From Odontesthes bonariensis (Eukaryota > Chordata > Actinopteri > Atheriniformes > Atherinopsidae): DNA of 64,000 nt. Shown here one piece after another: positions 23,774-37,072 of the stretch. The notes beneath the pieces are model-generated. The model saw nothing but the letters and a program-made list of their open reading frames with translations. It did not search any database and was not told where the DNA came from. The DNA lies in NCBI RefSeq assembly GCF_027942865.1, contig NC_134510.1:10134743-10198742 (forward strand). The letters run 5' to 3'. The translations under genes and the position numbers were made by a program. Within the stretch, counting starts at the first letter, position 1; each line of letters begins with the position of its first letter.

Positions 23774-24060
23774 CGTTCACATCAGGTCCATTCATACTGT
23801 TGGTAAATGGTACATTGGTTGTGATGAGCTCAAGCACTGATTTCCTTCCTCCACTTTTTTTTACAAGTTCCAAACACCGAGATGAGTGGATTCAGCTGCT
23901 TCCTCAGCTGTTTGCAGAAAAACATCTGCTGCGGCTTTCTGTCTAAAGATGACACAAAATGAAACTCTTTCATTTGGGTTTTTTTTCTGAAACACAATTC
24001 CTCACATTTAATTTTGTGTTTTGTTTGTTATGATTTCATTAAAAACTTGAAAATACCTTT
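23774..24060 (+). other. 3' UTR of the unrecognised gene
   Basis: The stretch follows the stop codon. An ATTAAA polyadenylation signal lies at 24038-24043, about 265 bases after the stop, followed by a GT-rich stretch (TTTGGTGGTTTTATG) of the kind found downstream of cleavage sites. Confidence 0.55.
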
Positions 24061-26229
24061 GGTGGTTTTATGTTTCCTACGAACTGTCAGGGTGAGATTA
24101 AGAGGAGGACCGGGGCACCCAGCAGAATTTTGTATTGAAACATTGACACAAGCTAAATTTGAAATTTTTTGCCGGTTGGCCCCAAGTTTATCCCACTGCA
24201 TGCTACATTATTTCATTATTTGCCCATGAAACTAGAGGCCAACCAGTAGAAATGATCACATCCTCTGGTGCATTACTGACAGCTGGCCAGATAAATATGG
24301 AAATTTCAGCTGTTAAATTGGACTTTGTCCAAGTATTAGTTAGTAACAGAGATGAGCTCATTCCTGTGCAATATCACTTAAAGCAAACCAGTATAAATCG
24401 CATCAATCCACAGTAATTACAATCAGTTTTGTGTTGGACAGTTGGGTATTTTCTCTGATGTAAGATGAAGAGCTGACGGTTTAGTTGGGGATACAGGACC
24501 TATGGTAGGAACTTAATAGTTAGTATATCTATCAACACCGAGAGTCAAATCTTTTATTTTTTTCAGTAGTTGGTTTGCTTTTGATGACAGACTCAATCCC
24601 CCTCAGCACGGATGGGCAGCAGTGTTACACAAACTGCACCGAATCTCCGCTGTGTTCTCACACAGACAGGAGCGGTGTCTGGGGCAGGAAATAAAGCAAA
24701 GGGTATAAAAAAAAAAAAAAAAAAAAAAAAAATCTCTGCAATCTATTTACAACACACTTCACTCTGTAAATTTTCTTCACATTTAGAGTTGGTTTCCACA
24801 GTTCCCAGTCAGATCCACCTCTCCCCACTGGTTACTTTCAGTTTAAAAGAAGACAGCAGTGGCCAAAAAGTGAAATGTAAGGTTGTAGTTTTGGAAGAGC
24901 ATATAAGGAGTAAAGAAGTTCTTTTGTTCTCTTGTGTGGACCCAAAAAGGCAGCTGTTATGTAAAGTCCCTGCCGCTGTCTGACCCATCATGGGAGTGGA
25001 CATCTTTCTTTTTTCAAAGCTAGATTTTGGAAGTATCTCACCGTCTGTGGTTTTACCTCAACTGTTTTCTGGCAAATTTTCAGTCGCTGACTGATTTGAT
25101 TCTTCATTTTGAGTGTGCTCAGTCAGAGGATGAAGGGTTAGGTTTTTAGTTTCTATAGCGATTTGAATTACAAATGATTAGATTACACCACAAATGATTC
25201 CAGACAATGTTAATTTGAAACCACTGGGGCAGTAGAGAAACAAACCCCTTCGAGTAAGAAATGACAAACTGACGCATGCGACATAAGTAGCTTTTTATGA
25301 ACATAGAAATGCATCTATACTTAAAGTGGCTGATATGCAGTGGAGTGCCACCATTCGTTTAAAACGTCTCTGAAATACATTTGTGCAAATACCCTGTTTT
25401 AATAAAAGCTTATGTGCAGGACAGGTGTTGTTCAGTGCTGTCATGCGCTGTGTTGGTGTTGAAGTGTAGTGTTGATGTGTGCGCGCTCAGAGGAGCACAG
25501 CCTGAGGCATGTGCAGTCTGAGCGTGTCCATGTTTGCATGAGAAAACATGTTGAGTGTGTGTGTGAAGCGAGGTGAGGCTGACAGTGACAGCAGCTTGCA
25601 TGGTGAAGAAGAAAATTTAACCTCCACTGCTGGTAAAGGCGCAGTCCCGCAGCACCTTATTAGTTTCTTACAAGTGTCTCACAGAGGGGGAAGGGTGCCT
25701 TTCATTAAGTGAGATTAAATCACATCAGACGCCTCAGCAGCATGTCCTCAAGCCAAAAGCCCTCGTGCCCCCTTTAAAAATAGAGAAATACATTTCAGGA
25801 AGGATTTGCTCTTTTTGTTGGTGGCTGCTTGACAACCGGTTCAAACGCTGCAGCGGCATGACGGGGATGTCACGGCGTATGGGAGCGAGAGGACGTGCAA
25901 GGCGATGCTTTTCGACGTTGCCCTTTTCCTGATTCCACACCCACCTCCTCTTCACCAGCCCGCGACATGTTCTGAAGCAGTGCTGCTTTGCACCCGTCAG
26001 GGCCGATAACAGGCGAAGATGGCTTGAATATGGCACCGCCGGATCCACAGTGACGGCCGAGAGAGAGATGGTCGACGCCGTCTCGCTCAGAGTAAAAACG
26101 GAGTGACATCAATTCCAAAGATGGGGAAACATGCAATCTATTGTGATCCCTCTTTGACGAACACTGCTGCACGAGAGGCAAAAGACAAAAACAAACCAGT
26201 CCTTAAGAGCGCAGAGTTCATAAATCTGA
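24061..26229. other. Convergent intergenic region
   Basis: This lies between the 3' end of the plus-strand gene and the presumed 3' end of USP45. It holds a 26-base A run (24707-24732) and several short open frames without recognisable features. Minus-strand frames of 103-104 codons at 25734-26181 have no family feature I can name. No exon is supported. Confidence 0.4.
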
Positions 26230-26938
26230 TTTATTTTGATACACCATGTTTCATACCAATTCCAAATGATTGTTAGTGCATAACAGAATTCCACTTTCAA
26301 TTCCTGGCAACAGAAGTCTTTCACGCCCAAAGCACCTTATTGTATTGTGTGTAGTATATACAGTTACATACACTCCGTATTGTATTTGCTTACAGTCTGC
26401 GATACTGTACATAAATAAAGCACACACAGGCCTCTTTACATCACACTCACCATGTTGTCATCTCAACACACACAGGGTTCCTAAACCTGCCGCAGAGGCA
26501 CTGAATTCATCCTCCATTAAAACAGAATAAAACAAAATTAAAAAAAATTGAACCTGGCTCCTTCCTCTGTTTGGCAAATGCATGAAGGGTGAGAAAAACC
26601 AAGAGACTGATCCAAAACATTTCCATAGAAAAAGAATCTTTCTGAAACAGACAATACATTCATCGGTATGTTAACCCATGCACATTTGAGCAAACATGTT
26701 CTTCTTACCAGGCTCAAAGCCTTTAAGCTTATTCTTTCATATATTAAATCTTTTCTATTTCTCTCAATCTAACCGTAAGCATTGGGGAATAAAACATCTG
26801 TTGTGGCGTTTACTCTTTGTGGAACATCTTCATGGATTTCTTTGTGCGCTTACAGAGAAGGCAGACACGGTGCTTTGTTGATTTGATAAACATCATCGAA
26901 GTCTGTTTGTGCAGCAACAGCGAACAAGCATTCTGATG

Positions 26939-27011
<73 letters not shown>

Positions 27012-28214
27012 AACAGAAACTCTGAACAGAGTAAACTGTGCTCGGACTCGCAGTTGCAAAACTCCTCTTTGGCAAATCCCTTTGACTAAAAGTCTTACAT
27101 TTATACATTCCGATGTAAATTTAAAAAAAAGAAAAGAAGAGGGGTGTAAAATGACTTCTGTGCTGCTCTATATAAATCAAGAGTTATTGGTCGATATAAA
27201 TGTAGCCATTGGTGATGTTAGTGGGGTTCTCCAATGTACAGGTACAAAAAGTAATTCTCCATCTTCACACAGATATTCTAGCTTTTTAGGGGACAAACAT
27301 CTGCATTAGGTTCTCTCTCACTATTTCAGTTTTTCTGTAAGAGGCCAAGCTTCACAAAGGCGCATGATACAACCGAACTACAAGGTCTGGTTTAATACAG
27401 CGCAGTTAACTGAGGGCTGTCACTGTTGTGAAAATGCAGTTGAGTACTATCTGTCCAATGAACACCAGCAAACGGATGCCATTAAAACACAGCAGAAGGG
27501 GGCAGCATGATGGAAATATTAGCGCTTTGCCGGACACACCTTAAACGTTTGAAAAAACAAACAAACATGGAAATGCGGCATTTCTCTCCAGCGGTCGGTA
27601 CGGAGGTGATTGGAAAGAAAACACGACGATTATCTTAAACGATTGCAATCAGGTGATGACTGTGATAGGCCTAACTGAGAAACGTAGCACCTTTGAGCTA
27701 CATTCACCTGTCTTGTATTCTCTCACACACATGCCCACAGTCACACACGCGCTCCCGCACAGAAACAGCCGACTTCAACAAGTCAGTGCTGAGAGTGGCT
27801 CAGCATGCGATAATTCTGCTCGTCTCTAGTGAATTAATGCAGCAAACTATGTCATGCAGTTTACGTCTCAGGCATGTGACCGCGACGAAGATGAATTACA
27901 AATATTGAACAGCTGAGATTCAATAACACACTTTTCTCCCGACCTGTATTCACAGCCAGCAGTTTTAGGAAACATGAATGAAAACCTGAACAATAAACCA
28001 AAATAAAAAATATCCTTTTTTTTTTTTTTTCCTTACACATCCACAATATTTGGAGGTGCCGATTTATATTAGGCGAGTAAGCAGTGAAGTATTTCCCTTT
28101 TTCTTGCCTCCACCTACTCACAGATACAGTGAAACAAGCTGAAGGGTCTTTACCAAAACCAAAAAGAAGAAAACAGACATGAAGGAAAAAAAACAAACAC
28201 TTTTACTGGTCACA
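26230..28214 (-). other. usp45: USP45 3' UTR (extent inferred)
   Basis: The stretch follows the USP45 stop on the minus strand. The first good AATAAA I see on the minus strand is at 26230-26235; an ATTAAA at about 27390 could be used earlier. It contains the GA repeat at 26942-27007. A 3' UTR of about 2 kb is plausible but rests only on the signals. Confidence 0.35.
26942..27007. repeat. (GA)n microsatellite
   Basis: This is an uninterrupted 66-base GA run in the presumed USP45 3' UTR, CU-rich on the transcript strand. It creates long Ser-Leu shadow open frames on the minus strand. Confidence 0.95.
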
Positions 28215-31200
28215 TTACAGCATTTCTTCGAAGAAGAGCAAGTATGCCTGAGAGCCGAGTACCCTCGACTCTGGTACCGTCTGAACAGTGGTATCACTGA
28301 CGTACACCCACTGGCCCTGGGAGCTGCTGCTGGCTTCTCTTGCACCTAGAAACATAAACACAGTGTCAATATGAAGCGGCTCCAGACAATTCAAACGAAA
28401 AAAACTCAAAAACTAAATCTTGGAGTCCACGCGCCTCAGTGACCAGTTTTCTGTGAATGTTCAGGACAGACACTTAGAGGAAAAAAAAAAAAAAGTCAAC
28501 AAGTCTGACTTGTTTGGAAGAGCTGCCAGATTCTCCTCTCTAAAAAGATCAGTACTTAAGGCTAAGTACACGTGAACTCCTCCCTAAATCTGTTTAACCA
28601 TCTGGAGGTCCAGTTGGTTCTTGTTATGAACCCGGCCACATTGGTGGCTGGTTCTGTGTTGGATTATGTTGCATTCGGATGCCTCGGTTCTTCAGCGTAG
28701 CATATAAAGTGCATTTATGTGCAAACATGTGAAAAGTGGTTAGCAGGGGTTTGCACCGGCAGTATCAAGCTGGCATGTTCCAATGTAATGACAACAACCT
28801 TCAGACCGCAATCAGACCAAGAAGCAATGATGTACGATCTGTAGTTTAATGCCAACTTTCTCTAAAAAGTTTGGTCTTGGTGCCCAAAACTGCGTTTGCA
28901 TGTGGACGAAGGCTTGCAAAGTGGTTTCTAAACTTATAAACAAGACTTGTAAAAGCGATGTCCTTTGAACGGACAAGACCAAGTGGAGACATCTGTTTAA
29001 CAAAAACCAAACCCAGCGCATCAGCACAAACGGCTCATACCAGCACGGTGGTGGTGGTGTGATGATTTGGGCTCGTTTCACAGCCAGTCAGCAGGGTTTC
29101 ATGCCCAGTTGAATTGAGCTACAGTTCCAGCTCCAGGTGGCCATTTAACAGGACCACTGTCCTTTACTAGTGTGCATTCACTGCTTAGGCTTTGTCCTTC
29201 AGTTACTTGAACAGCGGTTTTGTCAGATGACAGCTGTTATAAAATTAGGATTTTATCAGGGCAGAAAGACAGCCTGGAAATGCCTTAAGTGACTCCGAAC
29301 TGAAATGTAGTTTTGAAATCTTTACACTGGCTTCCAGTCAGTCACAGAATAGATTTTAAAAGTCTGCTGATGGTTTACAAATCCCAGAACGGTTTAGGCC
29401 CAAAATACATATGTGATATGTTCAGAGAATATAAAGCCAGCAGAGCTCTTAGATCCAAGGACTCAGGTCAGCTGGTCCAGTCCAGAGTCCAGACTAAACA
29501 TGGAGAAGCAGCATTTAGCTGTTATGCTGCAAACAAGTGGAACAAACTGCCAGTGGAGAAGGTAGACATTTTTAAATCCAGGTTAAAAACATTTCTGTTC
29601 TCATGTGTCTATGCATGAAATATCTTTTAACTTAACTAGACTGTTGCTTGTTTTTAAATTCATTTAAATGATTTTATTTGTTTCTCTTTATATTCTTTTA
29701 TGTATTTTTAATGCTTCTTACACTCCCTGCTGCAATGCTTTTATTTTATGTAAAGCACTTTTAACTGTTTGTACATGAAATGTGCTATACAAATAAATTT
29801 GATTTGATTTGATTTGATTTAGTCTTAATGTGCTGATTTTTAATCACTATTTCTAAAGCTGGTTAACCATCTGACAACGGAACAGAAAAATATGTGAATG
29901 AGAGCAATTTTATGGGGAGTTTGACTCTACGGGGCACTAGAGAAAGATGTGTGTAAATGGATGCCCACAAACCTCCATTAACAGAAGCGATGTTGTAAAG
30001 AAGAGAGGACCAATCATTACAAGATATTGCTGTCGAAGATGTGTTTCCTAGCAGCTGAATCACGGGTTGTACAGAGTTTTTCACACACAGCTTCAGCATT
30101 TTGGCTTAACTTTTGTTAAATGAATAATGACATTGTGTAAAGAGTATTCATCTCATTTTAAGACCTGGACCGGAGGATTTTTATCCATAATGAAAGTGTA
30201 TTAAATGAATAAAATACGGTGCATTTTCTTTTTTTACCTGAAAATTCTTGCTGATATTCATCAACGGCTGATAAATAAATGGCAAAAATGAGCAAATTCA
30301 CATCAAACCAAATGAAAAAATCCCCTTCATACTAATTCAGACCTACCATTTAGTGAATTATCTTAAAGTAAAGCAAGACTAACTTTAATAGTAAATATGA
30401 CGACTGAAACCTCCTGTCGGCAGTCATTACAACGTGCGTAGACCTCTGTGTCAAAACTAACCCTGGCGCCCAACTCTGATGTGTCAACTCATACATTAAC
30501 TTGTTAGCATCAAGGACAACTGCTTTCTTGATTTTTTTTGCGTTCTTTCAGCATTATTCTGTGAATCTGGACAGTCTCCTTGCAAAAAGGAGAAGAAGAA
30601 GAAAAAAAAAAGAGGAAAAAAAAACAACGTGGGTCTATAAAACACAAAGACCTCTATTCATTAAGTCTTCAAGGTTAGAATCCTTGGTGCACAAACATTC
30701 CCCTCTTTCATGAACCTCACACAACCACACACGCACACACACACACAAAAGAAACCATCTTATAAGACTTCAAAAGAGCTGACCCCTGACCTGAAAGGTT
30801 CTTGTGGTGCTGCTCTGACTTCCTCTGGGGCGCACGCACTTTAACATAAGCGGTATAGTGCCCCCCGCGCATTGAGCCACTGTGTTCGACAATCCCATAA
30901 AGGCTGTACAGGACACGCTCACCGGCTGCCAGGCTCTGATAAAAACAAGGGAAAAAAAGATTAGTATAAAGGGAAATGCAACTGAAGACAAGGAGACTGG
31001 TGGAAAAGACTAGAACCAACCAAGGACATTTACCACGTCTCAGTAAGGCCTTTTTACAAAATCTAAAGAAAAAGTCAACTCTGACACCGAATGGACTCAC
31101 TGAATGCAAGGCAAATCAAGTACTTCTCCATTTTAGGCTGACTTTTACTTAGATTTACTTTGTGATTTTGCAGCAGAAGGGTCAGTGTGATACCTTGCAA

Positions 31201-34200
31201 GATGCAGAGCAGAATGGAGCCAGATCCAGGATCAGAGGAAAGTCAACATGGCGATTCACCTTCCGTAGGTTCATCCCTGCCTTAATGCGCACACACACAC
31301 ACACAGCAAAAAAAATAAAACACAGAACCAGAGTACAAACAACCTTCAAGCACCACCACACAAACAAACCACTGCGGAATATTTGATGAAATGGAGGCGC
31401 TAAATCAGGAGGCGTGCACCTGCCTACCTGGTGGAAGCGTTTCAGATGCAACGTGATGACGGGCGGCAGCAAGGATATGAGCATCTGCTTCCTGGCACTG
31501 GTGTAAATCTTCTCCACTTTCTTATCTACACAAACAACAAAAAACACTGAAATGTCAACTTCACGATCAATTTGATTAACCTCAACAAAAACATTTTGAC
31601 CAAATTTCCGTGTTAAAAAAACGATGGTTCGAGTCTTTCACAAAAACACAGAATAGTCAACAACTGCTCAGAAGAGTACTGTACGCACATTCAGGTGGCA
31701 AATCTGTTCATGAGATGAACCGTAACTGTCAATAATTAGGACTCTTGTAATAAAACTGCAACACATCAATCCATCCCAAGAAGACGACAGAAGTTGGGGA
31801 GGTTTTGTTTTTACCTGCTGAGCTGCTCTTGCGCAGCTGCTTCTGCCTGCGCTCGGTGCAGTTCTCACAGAGCAGCTTGTTGTTGCCCATCAGCAGCTCC
31901 ACCGAGGTGAATTGGTGGAGGCAGGACTGGATGGAGCACTCTTTGGAGCTGGGGGTGTAGCTGTGGGACAGAGCCTGGAAGGCCCCCTGGCGGTGTTGGT
32001 GATGGAGGTTATCTCTGGCGTGTGCTTCTCCCTGCTCCTCTGGAGGGCAGTGGGTGGAGGCCGAGGCGTCTCCGGCGGTGAAGCCCATGTTGACTTTAGA
32101 AACCGCAGTAACGAGTTGCTCCACAGCGCCACACTGCCTGGTGGAGGATGAAGATGAGGGAGAGGAGGAGGAAACGGGCGTAGGGGATGGAGTGAGGGTG
32201 GAGGCGGAAGACGGCGTGGACATGTGTCCGTGGCTGTGGCTGGAGGTGCGCGGGGCCCACTCGCTCTCGGAGGCCTCGCTGTCAGCGTCATTGCTGCTGT
32301 CCTGAGCGCAGGAGTCTCTTTCACTGCCGTCTGACAGGCTGCCAGCAGCCGCCATCTTACAGACTGAGACACCCCGGGCGGATCCTCCACCTACCCCTTC
32401 CTCCTCTGGTCGCTCCGCACCACAGCCTGCTCCCCTCTCCTCCACAGAGCTGGAAGACCTCCTGCTCAGCTGTTTCTACGGGAGAGGAAATTAAAACAGG
32501 TTTCAGTCCGTTTCATTTTCAGAATAAGACTAACCTTAACATATAACTAATATAAAGGTTCCGTGATGATCGCAGAGATTTTAAAAATCAGCATTTTGGA
32601 CTTTTGCAAAAACAGCTGAAATCTGAAACTGGAATGAAGATGTTGTTCACCCTCCCCCACTGCAGTAAAAATATCCTTCGCATGAAATAAGCTGTGTCTT
32701 GTATAACTCATTATATAAGAGTTTCGATGTTCAACCCGGTACCACAGGAAGTTGGGGCAGAATGGAAAAACAGTGACTCCTACCTACATTTATTTAAACT
32801 TCTCTTTTGTTGCAGTGTGAACAACAAGATATTTCATGTTTTTTTTCTCAACATATTTCGATTAATAATAAACGCCAATTTTTGAATTTCAAGCTTTCAA
32901 AACATTCTAAAAAAAGTTGTTATGGGAGGCATAGCAAATGTTATTTCAAACAAGTGACATCGACAGTTAATCGCGATTTGCGACAAAAGCAGCATCGATA
33001 AAAGATGGGCAGAGGATCCCCACTTTGTCAACAAATGTGTGAGAAAAATCACTGAAATATTTTAAAGCAATGTTCCTCAGAGAAGGACTGGAAGGGATTT
33101 GTATTTGCATCTTTCTTCCTGCACAATATCATAAAAAGATCCAATTAATTTGGTGGAATTTTAATGCGTAAAGGGCACTCGTGACCTTCGATCCCTGAGA
33201 CAGCACTGGATCAAGAATAGTCATTCATCAAAAGGAGATGGAACCACATGGGAAGAGGGATTCCTGTGGGAAATCTTTGTTAAGCACTACAATACAGGAC
33301 AGCATGCCACTTAATAGTTTACTGTAGTCTTATGTTAACCTCGTCTGAAGGCGTCTGGGAGGGACTGTTGCGCCCAGACCAATCAGTGTACCAGATCGAA
33401 GATAAAAAAAAAGGAGCATGAGGCCTGTTATCAGCAACAAGCCCAAAAGCCAGGCTCTGAGATGGGACCACAACAGCAACTCCGTGCTGTTGCACACCTT
33501 AAGACTTGTTTACTGGATGAATGGGACAAAATTAACACCTCACATATTTCTGCGCTTGACAGCTTTAATGCCAAAGTGACTTTTAAGTGCTGTGAGAAAC
33601 AGTGTAAGTGATAAAGGATTTACTTTGTCAATGGAATGCGTTGCAGGCCTTTTCTGATTTTTGGGTTGCAACTGAACTGAGTTGACATGTTCATTGATCT
33701 ATTAGCAGTACGTTTCATTTTAAATCGTGCAAATAAATGCATTTCATTTGGTGACAGAGAACTTCATTTTATAGTCAATAAGTAGCAAGTCTTTATTCAA
33801 CATTTGACATTTGGTCCAAGTATTATGCGAACTTCTCTTCACAAAGTGTGACCCTGTTTTCAGACAAAGAGGGAAAAAAATATTGCTCGTAATAGAAAAT
33901 TCTGCTCAACAAAAATAATTGATTTGTGAGAAGAGTGAATCAGAGAACTATGTTCTTATCAAGCAGGACGCCCAGTGATTCCAGCTCTGCAGCAGTTCAT
34001 GTATGCGGCCTTACCTGTCCGCTGAGCTTCCTGGTGTTTTTGTTGGCAGAGTGCGAGACAGAAAGGACCTGCTCGGTGTGGGCCGTATGGGTGTCCTGCT
34101 CCCGGCTGCCCTTCCCCAGCCGGCCGGGGTTCGACGGTTTTGACATCTGAGAGCGGGACCAAAAAAACCCAAACAGTTTGGATTTAGAAAACCTTTAGCC

Positions 34201-37004
34201 AAATAATGACTGACTTTATCTCCTGAAAACCATTAGATGTTAAAAAATAAAAAAAAAGTACAACAGAAACAAAAAACTAGCTGGTACTTATTTAGTTATC
34301 ATCATCTTACACATCATTCACAGTGATTAGATTTTCAAAGCAGCTCACCCTCTCCTCTATGATGGGTAATGAGATATCTATGAAGGCTTCCTTAACTGTC
34401 GAGATCTGAAAGACATGTCAAAACATATTTACACCCCAGTTAAATCAAATTCTGCTGCAGATTTTTAACACGTCTGAAAAGGGAGGCTGCTGTTTGTCAG
34501 CGTTGGCCTCTCCAGCTCCACACCTGATGCTCTCTTCCTGAAGGGAATTACTTTACTTTGCAGTGGCACTTGCTTTCTTAACCATCCTGAGCTCTTCGTG
34601 TGAATGCCGCCAGTAAACACTTGGTGTGTGAGCTGGTCCTTGAAAAGCTTTTTGCTTGTTTGTTGTTATTTTTCTCGACACCTCCTTTATTCCCCCCCCC
34701 CCCCATCCCCCCATCCCCCATCCAGCACGTGATCGTGATTTGGTTGCAACTATCGCAGTGGGAAATGTTCCCTGTGTGTCGGAGCCGGTGAAGAAAGTGG
34801 TGACTTAATCTTAGTTGTCTTGACTTCAGGTCAATGAAAAAAAATTACAAGGGCAAACAGGGAATGACAGTACGGCTGGAAACTGTATGGCGATGCACTA
34901 AACCTCCTCTAGCATTCATTGAAAGCAATAAAACACAACAATAGAGATGGGAAAGGTTATCTTGACTGGGTGATACGTTTATTCAAAAGCAGCTTCTGCC
35001 CGAATGAGCTGGTTGAAGGAAGTGTTGACTGCTTTATTTAAGACTGTACAACACACTGAGCTACACTTTGATTGGTTCACATTCACTTATGCTCATCCCT
35101 CTGTTTAGTTCACCCACAAACACTTACGTGCTCACACTCTTCGCACATGATTGTGTTGGTAAGCTCGCCGACAAAGATGCGGTCGACAAAGTTCATCTTC
35201 ACACCGTCTTTTCCGTATGCTGATGAGAGGGAAAGAAATGGAGAAAAAGAGACATCGTTTTCAACTCAACTTTGACTTTGAACTCATAACATTCACGGAT
35301 ATATCAATAAGCTCGGCTGAAATGTTTAAAAGCTCCACCGCTCACAAATACTTTTCCAAAAATGCAGACAACTAATGTCGCCGACCAAATGTAATAAGTT
35401 ATATTAAGATAGACTCAATAATAAATGAGTTTCCTGATAATAAAAAAAAATAATTTCTTAAGTGCAGCTACAAGGTTCATCTATGAAAGTGCACACTGTT
35501 TTCTTCCTTTATATTTAGCCTTCCTCTGCTCATTCAGTAGCTGTATTTCCACTGACTGCCACAAGGCGGGAGTATTGATCTTAGACATCTGTCATAGGCC
35601 GTGTTCAGATGAACCTTTGACTTGGCGTTTGGTCTCCTCATCCGCTGTCTTCTCTGTGGGATTGTTGAAAGCCTTTAAAATAGCCCCTTTCACCCTCTGT
35701 AAGTAAAAGACACAAAAACAGTGACATCAATAAATTCCCATTATTAATAAGACTAAAACAACTGAAACTGCATGGATGCTCCTATATGCTTCCCAGTTTC
35801 CCTTGACTTTACTTAATGACACCCATTTAGTGATATATCACAATCTAGCCTGCAGCTGGGTTTGACATCTATGCCCATTATAAGCATCGTTAGTGCAAAA
35901 AATAATTATTGTCCTTGTCTAAAATTGTTAACATGTAAATCTCTTAATGAACTGTGCACATGTGTGTGTGTGTGTGTATATACGTTTTGCACGGTGCTGT
36001 CTTATTGAAGATGACGTGGTCAGTGAGTGTGTTGGTGACAGAGCTGTGAAGAGGAACAGCCACAGTAAAGCAGCAATCAATAGATAATTGGCCGTGGTCT
36101 GTGTCTGCGTTGAGACCGTTCAGCCCCCACTGTCCCGGGACCCACGCACTGGACTGGCTATTTAGGTCAAAAAGCCCTGTTAATCCCATCCTGGCCAGTC
36201 TGCACCCCACTCAGGCAGTAAAGTCAAACCAGGCTGTGGCTCGCCTACTAATTAATTACCAGTAACCCCCATGCTCCCTTTCTCTCCCAAACATAACAGC
36301 GTGCACTGTCCCACACAGGATGGGCTGCAGGGAGGGGGGCGTGAAGAGGGCTGCTGGTGCAAGGGCTGAGGCATAGAAACTAAAATGAAGACAAGCCAAA
36401 GAAGGCCAGTCCATGCCCTAAGAGAGAAATACCTACCATCTCAGCTAATTGGTGATAACTGACTGGGCTCAAATTAGCATATTCAGATCTCTGATACTAA
36501 TGGCCAATCAACACAAACACTTAGGGCCTCTAAAAGGTTAGTGACGCACAAAGATAAAAAAAATAATTAAAAAAAAACCCCAAAAAAAACAGTCTCTCAA
36601 TGACACACACGCACGCATGGCAGTGCGAATGTGTGATCTGTTGTGAAGTCGTGTTTTACTTGTTAAACATCTTTGCGATAGGCTGATTTAATCCAAAAGT
36701 GAAATAATTACGGTTGGTTTACAAAGCGATTTGTGCTTCATGTTTTTCTTGTTTTTGACAAAAAAAAAAAAAAAAAAAAAAAAAAAACTACGTCGATGAC
36801 CTTCTCTAATATATACAGTATGTGTTAGGTATAAAACCCATACAGGTTAATCAAAAAAAAAAAAAAAAAAAAAAAAAATCAACATTGTAAGGTTAAAATG
36901 CCACTGTATCGCTGCAGTAAAAATTACTTTCTGAGTGAATGAGCGGAGGAGGCCGTGCCCCCTCCCTCTTTACCTCCTTGATTGGATTGGGAGACTGATT
37001 GTAC

Positions 37005-37072
<68 letters not shown>

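Noticed and set aside
31890-32390. 166-codon Pro-rich minus frame, and plus-strand frames at 31912-32305
   Set aside because: They overlap the Ser-rich USP45 exon in other frames; only the USP45 frame joins its neighbours in phase.
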